64,000 nucleotides of DNA, from assembly GCA_027943335.1 (NCBI GenBank), contig BSBK01008428.1, positions 870,501-934,500 on the forward strand, in the 5' to 3' direction. A model generated the notes under the pieces. That model was given only the letters and a program-made list of their open reading frames with translations. It ran no database searches and was not told where the DNA came from. This document shows, piece by piece, positions 22,252-34,861 of the stretch (position 1 is its first letter; every line of letters starts with the position of its first letter). Origin of the DNA: Chamaecyparis obtusa (Eukaryota; Streptophyta; Pinopsida; Cupressales; Cupressaceae). The position numbers and the translations under genes are program-made.

Positions 22252-23359
22252 TGACATAGGGTAGGGATGGAGGATCTAATAATGGATGGTCCAGACCTAC
22301 ACTGCCAATTATAACAACAAAGAACACAATGAAATACAACAAGATAATGTTTCAAAATAGAATTTCATTCAACATGCCCGACTATGAGGCCTTCTAGGTT
22401 TCGGCCTTATACAATGAAATTACAAAATATCTCAAAAAACTCCTAGCTATTCTAGCTCTAAAACACATCAGCAACTGATGGAAACACTAAGGCAGATCTA
22501 AACTTGAGCTCGCAAGCCTCCAAGCAATCTCCTTGTCTCCAAGCATACAAACCACTAGCTCTGCTATTACAATATTAGATAAACCACTTGATTTCAAGAT
22601 CTCGCAGGTTCCAATTATGATTCTCCTCTCATATAATGATACTCTTCTTCTCATCCTCTCCTCAAACAAGAACTACACATCTACTTAAATACTTGATCGC
22701 AAGCCACAGGTCGACTTATTCGATCCCCAAACCCCAAGACAATTTACAAATAAAGGGCAGGACCCAAATCATAAGGATCACCCCTAAACGAACACTACAT
22801 GACATGCACCCAAACAAAAGGTTTGACATAAAATATAAGAACATCATCCAATGCTCTATCAAACACCGCAGATCATAAAACACCATCGCAAGGCTAATAA
22901 GTTCAATTTGATCACCCAACATAAGAAGAATATTTAGGTCTAGACCTAAATGAGAACATCTTCATCTCCATCACGAAAGAACATTAAGAGGTGCGCACAT
23001 AGACATAGGTCCAAATGAAGCCCAATAACCATGAGCCAAGACCACACAAGATAACTACCAACGGTCATCGATCATATACCCAATCTTCCAAACGGTCCAG
23101 GCAGGAAACACATAGAACCATTCAGAGAAGATCATCCAAGATCTCCCAAACCATGCCACCTCAAGAGATACGTTCTTAGACATAGCTTCTAAAAACATAA
23201 AGGAACAACCCCCTTTCAGTGCACATGCCAGAGATCTCCACAGATCACCGCAACACAGAAACTCAGAAAGCTACCCAAAACAAAGTACTGTATCCCTCTG
23301 ACAGGGAATTCCTCCAAGACTAAGAAAGATCTCCAAGAACCCAAAATGCTCTTGCATCA
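22252..23359 (-). repeat. 5' LTR of the 3.1 kb element
   Basis: It is 1,108 bp and a direct copy of 20218-21304. The minus strand starts TGATGCAAG at 23359 and ends TGTCA at 22252, beside the primer-binding site. Confidence 0.87.
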
Positions 23360-23364
23360 CCTTT

Positions 23365-24269
23365 ACACGTATAAAAATGCTAAGGAAAAATCCCTTTTTC
23401 TTTATCTTTTGGTAGGTCAAATGAACTCATTTAGAAGCAATGTTTTATGAGCATCTTAAAAAGTATAATTTTGAATATATTTAATTATATTTATATATTT
23501 ATTTTTAAGTTCTTGTGAATGTAGGTTTTCATTGAACATCATGGTATTTGTTTCAAATTTAAGTTAGCATTCATAGATTCACACATTTCCATTAAGGTTT
23601 CAACCCTTTTCATTTCTAGGAATAATCTCTCCTTCTCATAAAAAAATGATCTAGTATTTGGAACATCAACACAGGGCTGATTTAGGCAAGCCCCTATGCA
23701 ACATAACTATTTTTCCTATTTTCATGTGCATAGGTTCAAATACGACTCTAGAGAGTGTTACACATGTGTAGAGTAGACAACGATAGGCAATCTAAGACTT
23801 CAAACATGCGTAAAAATATCATCACTGTGTCCTCCAATCGTGTGTTGATTCTACTTCTGTATTTCATTGTTATTGCTGAAAGTTGTTAATTTCATATCAT
23901 TTCACCTAGCTCATTTATACACACTTCCCAATCTCACATCTATTGCAACAAAGGAATCATAAACTAGGAGTTTTCAATTTTCCTATTAGCACTACAGGTG
24001 AACCTATTTCTAATTCCAATGAAAATTTGAGATCTTAGTTTGCTTTCCTAGGCTAGGGTCTCATTATCTCCACATCACAATGTTAGGCCTTGTGGTGCAT
24101 GAATAATTTTATAAGGATCTCAAGTGGAGTATTTAATGATTTTTCTCAAGATTAAAAATAATTTATTTCAAAAAAACATGCCTATCTAGAATCCTATTGT
24201 TGGAAATAGATTGATCATGGGGAAGTTTTCATATTCACAAGCATTCCTTTTCCGTTCCATCCCCATCCT
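23365..24269. other. spacer, nothing recognised
   Basis: AT-rich sequence with no open frame of interest and no recognised repeat boundary, apart from the end of the copia-3 LTR at 24270. Confidence 0.5.
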
Positions 24270-24911
24270 TGTTAGAAAGTAAAGTCCACCAAGATAACTG
24301 AGAGGGGAGGGGGGGGGGGGGGGGGGGGGGGGTGAATCCATTATCAGATAAATACAATTCTTTTCTCTTTTAACATATTTCAACCATGTAATCAATATAA
24401 ACAACAACCATATAAAGATAAATATACACAGTAACACAATAATACAAGATATGTTAACTAGGGAACCTCTTGACTAGAGAGTAAACCCCGGTGGGAATGA
24501 TGCCCACAAAAGATATACTAATATGAAAATTCCTTGTGAGAGGATGGACTCTGTTGGGAGTCTTATGAAATACATTTAGTACATACGAGTCCCTATTAGG
24601 AGACTTTGAATCCCTGTTAAAAGATTCTAACTGTGTTAGGAGTTATGGAAGACAGAAGGACCCATTGCCCAAACAACTTCAAGGGAAAGATCACTGAACA
24701 CACTGTCCAACTGATCTATGTATTACTCAATAGAATAATACCAAATAATTATAGATCTCAACAACTTATCTATCCTCCTCTGTCTGTGCCAAACTACACT
24801 AGCTACTTCATCAGATCTCAATACCAGATCTCTATACTTCGCATATCCTCTTACAACATATATTTCTCAATTCTGCAATTCACTTTCATACTATCTCTCA
24901 TATCTTCACTT
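24270..24911 (-). repeat. copia-3 3' LTR, distal part
   Basis: On the minus strand this is the last ~640 bases of an LTR whose first ~900 lie at 44006-44905. It ends with a C-tract, CTCTCAGTTATC and TTCTAACA at 24270, which matches the end of the copia-1 LTR (CCCCCTCTCAGTTATTCTAACA). Copia-1 inserted between the two parts, duplicating CACTT (24907-24911 and 44001-44005). The summed length of about 1.54 kb equals a full copia LTR of this type. Confidence 0.7.
24309..24332 (+). repeat. 24-base poly-G tract
   Basis: This is an uninterrupted run of 24 G, i.e. C on the LTR's own strand. It lies where related copia LTRs here have a run of 5-9 C before CTCTCAG or CTCCATTG, so it is an expansion of a normal LTR C-tract. 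The length may be affected by sequencing error. Confidence 0.85.
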
Positions 24912-26417
24912 TGATGAACTAAAACTGATTGAATATCTGAATGACTTGAAGATCAATGATTAGAGATCACCGAGTTTCTGATTAGATATGTAAGATGATT
25001 AAATCAATAATATGTTGTCATTGATGTCAACTAGTTTTTGACAATACTTATCTTGTAAGTTACAAATACCTAAACATCTATAGAAGGGAGAAAAGAGATG
25101 AAGAATAGATATATCTACATGAGGAAGATGGATATGATAGATGAGGATAAGGAATACTTTGGGTAACTTATTGATGAGTCTATGACCTTATGTTATTGAT
25201 TTGATTATGTTGCATTCACCTATGATGAAGAAGAGAGCTAAAATGCACAAAGCAGTGTGGTCAGTAAATGAAGCACTTTAGTATACACCGAGCTAGTGCA
25301 GTGTATATCGAGTGACAATATCAACCAAGCTTATTTTCATTGACGTATTTCTTTATCAACCGAGCATGGATAAAGGAACTAAATGATCAGTTTAGCTAAC
25401 AAAAATTGATGAGCTGGAAAGTGTATGATTTTGACGTTGAAGATAAAGTTTGTTATGAGATCCACGGCTAAAAAAATTCAAAGAAGATCTAAAGGATGGA
25501 AATAAAATGTGTTATGGACACATCTGTCAAGAAGGTTTAAGTAGAAAAATCAATGAAGGAGATTAAGCGGCAAAATATGATGGATGAAAAGAAAATGGTT
25601 TACACGTTTATTTAAGAGACATTTGTTTCATTGTTGAAATGATGGCGAAAGAAAGAATACTGTAGAGAATAAACATGAACAAAACTTCATGCATGCCTGA
25701 TCAGATTGGTTGAAGGAGAACTGAACTGCAGAGATTACCAAGCATCAGAGAGCTATTACCGAGGGATAGTAAGTTATTGAATATTGAAGAACTAAATTGA
25801 TATATTGATCAGATGATTTGTATGGGCTTAGAATAGATCTAAACATTTTCAAAAGAAGTTGTATTATAATCAGATCACCTACTGTTTTAGTTTAACCATT
25901 GTAATAGATAAATCTCTTAACCGAGTGGACTTGAATGTCTTTGTGATGCCCTATGTCATTCATAGAATGTACATTGTTATCCTGTCAACCCCATAGTGAA
26001 TGCTGGTTGGACGATAACTGTTAGTCTTAAATCCTCTAACAAGGTCACACCTTATAGTGTGTTTTGTAACCTTTAATAGGGTTGGCTCTTCACTGAGCTC
26101 ACTTCAAAAGAGTGAACAATATTTTGGGTTGCCGGTCCCAGGTGGTTTTCCCTTTACAAGGTTTCCACATTAAATCTTTGTGTTATGTGTTTCTATGATG
26201 ATTGTTTGGTTATCATACTTTACATGTTGCATATTTGATTTGGTCAGTAATCACTATAAGTTATTAATAGGTAATCGGTAAAAGTACAAACAATTTACTA
26301 TTTTATGTTACTAAGCTGCAGAAGTTTGCTGAATTTGTTTAAAGATATACATTTTGTATTTGGGACTATTGGATAACTGATGTAACTAATTCATTCCCCC
26401 TCTCAGTTATTCTAACA
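24912..26417 (+). repeat. copia-1 5' LTR
   Basis: It is 1,506 bp, TGATGAACT to TTCTAACA. It carries several ACCGAG words (near 25283, 25358, 25757 and 25918) that are also frequent in the copia-2 LTR. It ends with a C-rich tract and CTCTCAGTTATTCTAACA. Confidence 0.92.
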
Positions 26418-26419
26418 AT

Positions 26420-26431
26420 TGGTATCAGAGC
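26420..26431 (+). other. copia-1 primer-binding site
   Basis: TGGTATCAGAGC, the tRNA-iMet-complementary site, two bases after the 5' LTR. Confidence 0.92.
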
Positions 26432-26478
26432 ATTGGTTGGGAACAGAGTTTTAAGGACTTGAACACAAAGATCACAAA

Positions 26479-27868
26479 ATGTATAAGAGGGAAGTGCCAA
26501 AGCCAAACAAGGAAAACTTTACAATATGGCAAAGCCGAATGAAATTGCATATATTTGGAATTGGGAATTTTGCCCTCACTGTATTGGAGAATGGCTACTT
26601 AGCACCGCCTACTGGACCTTTGACTCAATCAATTAAGAGATATAAATGAGCATAATATTATAATGATGGAGATTGCTGCTGCTCTGTCTGATGCAAAATT
26701 TGAAGATGTCAAGGATTGTCTTACTTACAAGGCAATGTGGGATAAATTTTCTCAAGTTTATGGTGGAGACGAAAATGTGAAAAGAGCCAGAGCTGAAAGC
26801 TTAAGAGAGAGATTTGATGATATGAAAATGAAAGAAGGTGAGAACATTGTGCAATATACAAACCAAATAAAAGAGGTAGTGAATGCTATCCAAGGAGCTG
26901 GTGGTACCATAGAAGAAGATATAGTGGTGAGAAAAATTCTGAGAACCTTATTGCTTGCATATGCAATCAGAATATCTACAATACATGAAATGAGGTCTGT
27001 ACTTGGTAGTACTCTTTGTCTTGATAATCTGATTGGCAAGCTAACAACTTTTGAGCTTAACAACTTTGATAATAGTGTTGTACCGTCTTTTGAATCTACT
27101 TTTATGTCTTCTCTGAAGATCGTTAAGTCTAGCAGTAGACATGATGACAATGATAGTAATACTGATGATGAGCTCGATGAACTTGAAGCTCTTATGGCTA
27201 GGAGATTACCTAAAGGTAAAGGTAGATATAAGGGTAAATTACCTTTAGCATGTTTTAACTACAAAGAAGTTGGTCATATTGCTGCTAGATGCTCAAACAG
27301 GAAAGAAGATGATAGAAAAAAAGATCAATCTAGTGAAGGAAGCTATGGGAGGAGGAACAACAAAAGTTACCGACACTACAACAGAGATAACCAAGACAAA
27401 AATGATAAAGGTAAAAAGGTATGTTACATTGCTGAAGAGAATGATACTAACACTGATACAGATGATGATTGTGAAGTATTATTTGTTGCGATGAAGGATG
27501 ATTTTGAGGAAGAAGAAAGGTATGTAGAGACAACACTAATTTCTAAAGTTAATAAATATGATACATGGATCATTGATAGTGGCTGCACACATCACAAGAC
27601 TGGTGATGAAGAAAAAATTGATTATCTTGAGCAATATAATGGAGGATTTGTAAAAATGGGTAATGATACACCTTGTATGGTTAGAGGAAAAAGATCTTTA
27701 CTGATAAATGATAAAATGAAATGTGATAATACTTATTGGGTAGAACAACTAAATTACAATTTGCTAAGTGTGGCACAACTTAACAATTCAGGTCACCGAG
27801 TAGCTTTTGAGAGCAAGAAGGTAAATATATTTGATGATGGAGGAAAACTTGTTGGAACAAGAGCATAA
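26479..27868 (+). pseudogene. copia-1 gag and protease, broken
   Basis: Gag starts at ATG 26479 (MYKREVPKPNKENF). It meets TGA at 26647 and shifts frame by one base there; the rest continues from about 26650 in the frame that runs through pol. YGGDENVKRARAESLR and KMKEGENIVQY are conserved copia Gag (UBN2-type) blocks. The zinc knuckle at about 27251-27292 reads CFNYKEVGHIAARC: the second Cys is Tyr, so zinc binding is probably lost. The protease active site WIIDSGCTHHKTG lies near 27565. The segment ends at an in-frame TAA (27866-27868). This is a dead remnant of a capsid/nucleocapsid and aspartic protease. Confidence 0.88.
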
Positions 27869-28951
27869 TCAAAAGGTAACTTGTTTTATCTTGATAATGC
27901 CGAGTCTTCCTATTTAATGATGAAAAATGAGGATGCATGGTTGTGGCATAAAAGGTTATGTCATGTAAATTTTGATAACATGATTAAGATCAGTAGAAAG
28001 AAAAAGGTTAGAGGTCTACCTAGCCTAACAAATCCTGATCATGTTATGTGTCATGAATGTCAGAAAGGTAAAATGACAAAATCTAGTTTCAAAAGCAAAG
28101 ATTATTCAACAAAGAGAATACTGGAGTTAGTTCACACCGACCTATGTGGTCCCATGAGAACTCAGAGTTACTATGGAGATAGATATTTCATTATGTTTGT
28201 TGATGATTACACTAGATTAATGATTGTAATGTTTTTAAAGGAGAAATCAGAGACATTTAAGATGTTTAAATGGTACAAAGAAAATGTAGAGAAAGAAACC
28301 AGGAAAGAACTAAAATGCTTGAGATCTAACAGAGGTGGTGATTTTATTTCTGATGAATTCACTAACTATTTTAATGACCATGGTATAAAAAAATAGGTTT
28401 CTACACAGAGAACACCTCAGCAGAATGAGATTGCTGAAAGAAGGAATAGATCAATTATTGATTACGCAAGGACACTGATGATAGAAAAGAATGTAGCTCA
28501 GACATACTAGAGAGATGTAGTTAGCACAAATGTTTATGTTATGAATTGAGTACAATTGAAGGACACAAACAAAACACCCTATGAGTTATGGTTTGGTCAC
28601 AAACCGACTATAAGTTACTTCAAAATTTTTGGTAGAAAATGTTTTATTCTAAAAGATGATAGAAATGGAAAGTTTGACTCTAAAGGTGATGAAGGGATAT
28701 TTCTTGGATATTCTACTAAACACAAATCTTACAAGTGTCTAAATAAAGTTACTAACAAAATGATTGAAAGTGCTAATGTTAGAGTTGATGAATTTGATGA
28801 AAAAATTGGTGAAGAAAGCACTAAGGAGCTGGAAGACTATGGTAGATTTACTTACATTGACAATCCAGAGTACCTACTGAAGCCACAAGCTAAGTTGACC
28901 AAGCATCAGGAAAATAACACCGAGGAACAACAAAGGGAAACTGATGAGTAG
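27869..28951 (+). pseudogene. copia-1 integrase, broken
   Basis: It continues in the same frame. The GAG-pre-integrase/zinc region has LWHKRLCHVNFDNM and CHECQKGKM (HHCC type). The catalytic core shows HTDLCGPM (first Asp) and FVDDYTR. The third catalytic region, STQRTPQQNEIAERRN, retains Glu. Stops interrupt it at 28394 (TAG, in a usual Gln codon), near 28508 (TAG, usual Trp) and near 28547 (TGA, usual Arg), each explained by one C-to-T or G-to-A change. The acidic linker to RT ends in TAG at 28949. Confidence 0.88.
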
Positions 28952-29905
28952 GAAGGACCTACCGAGAAAGGAAATGAACCTGCACAGGATGAACAACAAA
29001 GAAGAGACCAAGTGCTGGAAAGATTTGTCAGAAGACATTATCTTGAGAACCAAATCATTGGAGACAGACAAGCTGGCATGATGATAAGAAGTAAGTTAAG
29101 ACAAGGTACATGCTTATTTTGTGAGTTTGAACCAAAAAATGTCAATGTTGCACTAGAAAATGATGAATGGGTAAATGCAATGAAAGAAGAGATAGAACAG
29201 ATTGAGAAAAAAAAGACATGGACTTTAGTACCTAGGCCAAAAGATAAGAATGTTATCAGAACTAAATGGATTTTCATAAATAAGCTGAATGATAATGGAG
29301 AGGTTACAAGGAACAAAGGTAGACTTGTATGCAAGGGATATGCACAGGAGGAAGGTATATATTATGGTGAAACTTTTGCACCTATTGCTAGACTAGAAGG
29401 AGTCTGCATGTTACTTGTATATGTTGCATACAAAAAGTTCAAAGTCTGTCAAATGAATGTTAAGTCTGCTTTTCTGAATGGGATACTAGAAGAGGAGGTC
29501 TACCTAGAACAACCAGAAGGTTTTGTTGATCCAGGCAAGAAAGACATGGTATGTAAATTACATAAAGCTTTATATGGTTTGAAGCAAGCACCGAGAGCCT
29601 AGTATGAAAGGCTGCATACTTATTTGTTAAGTATTGGTTTTGTTAGAACTAGTGAGAACTAAAATTTGTATATGAAAGGAGATTCTGATGATACAATCTT
29701 GATTGCTGAAATATTTGTGGATGATATAATTTTTGGAGGACAAGATCATGTATGTAAATCATTTGCTGATGAGATGAGAAAAGAATTTGAAATGTCTATG
29801 TTTGGAGAGATTAAGTTCTTTCTAGGCTTATAGGTTATTCAACAGAATGATGGAATATTCATCACACAATCTAAGTACATAAAGGAAGTATTAAAAACAT
29901 TTGGC
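28952..29905 (+). pseudogene. copia-1 reverse transcriptase, broken
   Basis: Same frame. Conserved blocks are EWVNAMKEEIEQIEKKKTW, IRTKWIF, RLVCKGYAQEEG, ETFAPIARLE, MNVKSAFLNG and LYGLKQAPRA, then the catalytic FVDDIIFGG near 29715. Stops are at 29600 (TAG where Trp is usual), near 29660 (TAA) and 29831 (TAG where Gln is usual). The polymerase core is otherwise complete in order. Confidence 0.9.
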
Positions 29906-30561
29906 ATGGAAGATGCTAAACTAGTTGGAACACCGATGGTCACAGGCTGCAAATTGACTAAAGATGATGAAACTACAGAGGTAAACCAAACATTGTACCA
30001 ATCCATGATTGGTAAATTAATGTATGTAGTACATAGTAGACCAGACATTGCACATTTTGTTGGGATAGTTGCTAGATTTTCCACAAATCCTAGGGAGTCA
30101 CACATGGTTGCTACAAAAAGAATCTTGAGATACCTGAAGAAAATAAAGGATTATGGATTATGGTATCCAAAGAAAGGCAAGTGTGAACTAAGAGTCTACA
30201 CCGACACAAACTGGGATGGAAATATAGATGATAGAAAAAGCACAACTGGAGGAGCTTTTTTCTTTGGTGAAAGACTTGTTACTTGGACAAGTAAGAAATA
30301 ACCTTGTATTTCTCAGTCCACTGCCAAAGCAGAATATGTTGCCACTGCTACAAATTGTTCAAATATTACTTACATCAAGCAAGTGTTGGAAAGTATGAAT
30401 GAGGTAATCACTGAGCCGATGATTATATATTGTGACAACACTAGTGCAATAAATATTTCTAAGAATCTTGTAATGCACTCAAAGACCAAGCATATTTATA
30501 TTAAGTATCACTACTTAAGATAACAAGTACAAGATAAGCAAGTCAGATTGGAATATGTTAC
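29906..30561 (+). pseudogene. copia-1 RNase H, 5' part, cut by gypsy-1
   Basis: It contains YQSMIGKLMYV, SRPDIAHFVG, the RNase H start VYTDTNWDG, the Glu motif STAKAEYVA, YCDNTSAI and the usual HSKTKHI block. Stops at 30299 (TAA for usual Gln) and 30521. The frame is interrupted after codon GTT-AC at 30561 by gypsy-1 and resumes in register at 41863. Confidence 0.9.
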
Positions 30562-32915
30562 TGTTGCCCAAAATTTCATATCTATTCATTTTTTTGGTCA
30601 TAGGCTAAATTTATTCCCTGGTCTACATCTTTATTCCCTGCTAAGCACCTCCAAAAAATTTCATGGCTCTATGTCTTTTCCTCTGGTCTCTGCAGTGTTT
30701 TGTTCTGTCTCTGGCACCAAAAAACCTAGGTCAAAATTCATAAAAGTAGCTGTTGGCCCCAAATGCCCTAAAAAACCCTTTGGCCATTTATAATTCTTCA
30801 TTACCTTTTTCAGCCACTAAAGGTTTCCATTTCCCATGTGCGTTTTAAAAATCCTTCAGTCGCCAAGTCTCTTATTCTTGGTGGTTAACCCCTTAACACT
30901 TAGTGACCTGGCAAAGCGGTTACAATTTGTTTGGCGGTCTCAGTTTCCTGCAAGATTAAATGTCAGACAAGATCTACGATCATCGCTATACCACTATGGA
31001 GATGTGCTCAAAAGTTAACATCACGATGCAACAATGGCTGTCAATCTTCTTTTCAGTATAGCACTGTAGGCTGTCAGTGGGTCCAATGCCACGTAGTCCA
31101 AGTTGTACATTTCCTATTGGCTGAAAGCTCATGATTTGGAGCTGTGTCAAAGCAGGCCTAGTGCACTACCTTTCTATGAAGATCTGATGGTCGGTGTATA
31201 ATCTCATGGAATCTTCCAAGCCTTTGAGATCATGTGCCAATCGTCGATCTTGCTTTATCTCTAGGCTCTGTCAGGTGGGTCCTTTCTTTCTGATGTGCTC
31301 ACATTTTGATTGGTCATTGAGTGCTATAGGTGGCATTTGTTAGTGGGCCTACAGTCTTTGGTTTATGAGGTAGGTTAAAGCTCATGTGAGATCAATGATC
31401 ATCATTATACCACTGAGGAAAAGTGCTTGAGAGTTAAAGCTCGTGGTATAACAACAACCGTCCAATTGAGATCTTAGTGGGCCATGGGTCCCATGTGCTG
31501 CTAGTCGTGCTAAGTTGTTCACTTTTCATTGGTTTTCATTGGCGAGGTGGAAAAAGACTTTTCAAAGGGTTTGCGACTATTTTTAAAGTCAATCTAAGCC
31601 ATTCATCTGCCAGGAGAAGATGATATCGACGTTCACATTTTAAAATTTGACCTGCTAGCTATTATTATTTAAATTTAAATATATCTCTGCAGGGTTTTGC
31701 TAGGGTTTTGATCTAGCGGTCGATTGTGACAAGGTGGGTAGCTCAAATTGAATTCTTCAGGACAGTTGTAGTTGGGAAGTTGATGGGAAGATCTGATGGC
31801 CATTGTGTCTAATTTCTTAGGGTACCAAGTCGGTGCTCTTGTGCTAAAGAAACATTAAAAGGTGGCACCACCTGTGGCTTTCTGTACTTCAAAAATACAA
31901 ATCAGATCAGGATCAGATTTGAAGCATTCATGGCAAGGCTGAGTTGCAGGTTGGTAGATGGATCAAGGTAGTTGTGTCTGCAGGTGGATGTAGTACAAAG
32001 ATGGACACGCAAGATGTCTAATCGGCAAAGATATTTTAGAAATACATGATGATCAGAAGGACATTTAGGGTTTGATTATTTTTATGCAAATCAATGTAAC
32101 CCTAGTTAGGTTTTACTTTGGCCTGTGTGCCAAAGGGAGATGTATATATTGTTTTTTGAGAGCTTTTACGCTGAGAGAGTTTTACACTTGAAAAAGGAGA
32201 GTTCTTCTTTCTCAGAAAGTTATCCGTGGCATTCTTTCTGCCCTCTGGCTTTCTACATTTTGTAACCTTTCATTGGTTGTTTAGACATTGCTGAGGTATT
32301 TGTGACATTCTTTCTGTCCCTATCCTTTCTTGTTTGAACTATCTCTTACTAAATTGAAGTGTATGAATGTTCTCAGTGATATCTTAGGGCTCTTGGTCCC
32401 TCTTTCTTTCTGCAATTTGTGTATTACTGTGTCTGATTTGATTTGAATGCTTTTGTGGGTATACTTCAGCCCCTGGAAATCTGTCTCATTCTTATACCCA
32501 ATTGCAGAAGTGAATGTTTTCTTGTAGGTCATAGTCTGTGTCTTATGTTCAGACCTCTCTATGAAATACTTATGCAAGCCTATTTAGTAAGTTGTGATCT
32601 CTTAGACCTAAGTTCTTTACTGATTTCATCCTATATGCTGAAGTTCATACCATATTTTTGGTGTATCACCTAGTAGGTAGTTTGCTTTCAAGTCATTTCC
32701 CTTTCATGCATTCCTTTTATCCCTTTCCCTCCAAAAGATTTTACTTTTCATGTCAAGAAGAAAATTAGGGTGATTATCCAAGAGGAACTAGCCTAGAACC
32801 TGGAGGTCTCATCTCAATTAGCATAGGTCCCACAACCTGGAAATGATTCCCATGTTATACTAGGTTATCAAGACCAAGAGAGCTTGAAACAAGGGTGCAA
32901 ACTTAGTGTATAACA
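30562..32915 (+). repeat. gypsy-1 5' LTR
   Basis: It is 2,354 bp, TGTTGCCCAAAATTTC to GTGTATAACA. A TATA-like TGTATATATTG (about 32141) precedes the likely transcript start. Short frames inside, such as 30548-30793, are chance. Confidence 0.93.
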
Positions 32916-32919
32916 ATTC

Positions 32920-32937
32920 TGGCACGCCTGGTGGGAC
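32920..32937 (+). other. gypsy-1 primer-binding site
   Basis: TGGCACGCCTGGTGGGAC begins four bases after the LTR. It has the TGG start complementary to a tRNA CCA end and resembles the site used by Tat/Ogre elements, for which a tRNA-Arg primer is known. The tRNA was not verified here. Confidence 0.65.
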
Positions 32938-33166
32938 AAGGTTCAGATTTATGTTCAAAGGTGCTGTTATAGGTCCAAGGATTCAGATCCAAAAACACCT
33001 CACCTTGGGCATAACATTTCTGACTGTAAAAGAAGTTCATTTTGAAAATATTATGTTATCTCTGATATACTGATTGTATAATACAGACTTTCAAAAGTTT
33101 TTTTTATCAAGTATATCTGGCGACTCCACTGATTTCACATATCTAGGCTAAATTTGTTCAAGGTTT

Positions 33167-34861
33167 ATGAGAAAGATTGAGACTAGAAGCTCAAAGCCTA
33201 CTGAATTTTTAGAGTTGCCCTTAAAAGGAGGCTACAAAGGTAGATCAACTCAATGAACATCTCCTGCAAGGAGAGTACAGTCTACACCTCCTGATACCTC
33301 AGAAAGGAGACCTTTTCCATTTCATCTCAGAAGAAGAGGAAGATCTCTAACCAGAGATCTAGAAGAAGATTCAAATCTAGCATCAAATACAACTCACACA
33401 GTTGTTACTCATCAAGTTTCAGTTCCTACAATGGCTAGACAATTTGCTTTTGCACCTTTCAACCAAGGGAGTCCATTAGCCTTTGCCCAAAATCATGATG
33501 TGACCTTGGTGGCACTAAAGAGTCTACCTGACTTCACAGGTGAAGGAAAAACCACTGCTTTTGAACATATAAGAGATGTCACCACAATTTGCAGCATACA
33601 CAATATAACTCAAGAAGATGTGGCCACCAAATTATTAGCAGCCTCTCTCAAAGGTAAGGCTCTTGAATGGTTTAGAACCTTAACTGTTGGTTCCATTACT
33701 TCATGGGATGAATTAGGAGATGCATTGAGTAAACATTTTGAGGATAAATCAGACAACTTGTCTTTGGTTGAATAGTTGACAACCATTAAAATAGACCCTC
33801 AAGAACAAATGATAGATTATAACAATAGATTCCTCAAGACATGGAATAGAATTCCAGTCTCAGTGAGGCCATCAACTGATCATGCTTTCTTATACTTCTT
33901 GCAAAGCTTGAATAGCCAAATTTCTATCATGATCCAATCTATGGGTGGTACCTCTTTACCCCAAGCTTTTGACATAGCTGTCAGGGTTGAAAATTGTTTA
34001 ATCCAAGAAGGTATGATAGCTAGAAGGCCACCCATGCCAATCTTTCCTAGCCTTCAGCTTGTTGCACCTCCACAAGTACCTCCATTTACCCCTATTCCCA
34101 CCATATTAGCACCTCAAGCTAGTACTAGTGGTCAAGAGCTAAAAGCAAGTTTCTCTCAAGAGCTGCAAGAGTTGAAGAATAGTCAACAAACTAGTCAACA
34201 AGAAATGGAAAATTTACTACAAACTTTGACTAAAGAGGTCACAAACCTAAAGAGGCAAGGGCAAGGAATTAGACCACCCTTTCAGCCACAAGGCCAAAGT
34301 CCTAATCAACAATATCAGAATCAGGGACAACCTTATCAACAAAATAAGCCACCATACCAAGGAGGTTATCAAGGGCAAAGACAAAGTTTCAATCAAAGAC
34401 CATTCCAACCATACAACCCTGCACCTCTTAATTCTGCAAATCCAGTTAGGTACATGGTTCCTAGTCAAAATAATATGGCTATGGACAATGAATGGTGTTT
34501 CCCTTGTAATCAGCCTCATAATTAGGCTACATGTTCAAATGGATGGATGAACCAAGCACTAATGGTTCAAAATGCCTCACAAGCTCAATCAGAGGCTTCT
34601 TCCAATGGATCAGTTCCTCAACAAGAACCACAAGATAATGAGACTGCTCTCTTCAATTGGGAGTAGAAAGACTTCAATGGAGTCATTAGTGAACCTTCCA
34701 CTACTGCCAACACAAGGTAAAAAAGAAGAGCTCAAGATACAAAGTGGGCAGAATCTGGGATCAAAGCTACTACATCTGCAGAGCCACTGCAGCAAGCTAC
34801 ACCCATCACATTCAAGAAGGCTCCTGCCATTACAAGCAAAGAAGGCCAGACTCTCAAAGAG
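33167..34861 (+). pseudogene. gypsy-1 Gag, broken
   Basis: The frame opens at ATG 33167 (MRKIETRSSKPTEF), in register with all of pol. A TGA near 33254 breaks the N-terminus. The capsid-like part (33431-34100) has LPDFTGEGKTTAFEHI, LKGKALEWFRTL and ITSWDELGDALSKHF, a retrotransposon Gag domain. It is followed by a Gln/Pro-rich linker (34250-34440) and a short zinc knuckle, WCFPCNQPHN, then Ala-Thr-Cys, with a TAG at 34523 inside it. More stops occur at 33773 (TAG), near 34664 (TAG) and 34718 (TAA). The product would form the virus-like particle; this copy is dead. Confidence 0.85.

Larger units (their letters stand above)
20213..23364 (-). mobile_element. 3.1 kb non-autonomous LTR retrotransposon with CCTTT TSD
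   Basis: Two direct LTRs (20218-21304 and 22252-23359) flank a 0.95 kb interior. A perfect 5-bp target duplication CCTTT lies at 20213-20217 and 23360-23364. A tRNA-iMet-type primer site next to the right LTR shows the element lies on the minus strand. The interior is far too short for gag-pol and shows no enzyme motif, so the element must have moved using another element's proteins. The LTRs are clearly diverged but fully alignable. Confidence 0.88.

Noticed and set aside
30548..31134. Frames in the gypsy-1 5' LTR (and their copies at 39421-39735)
   Set aside because: Repeated in both LTRs, differ by substitutions without codon pattern, no similarity.
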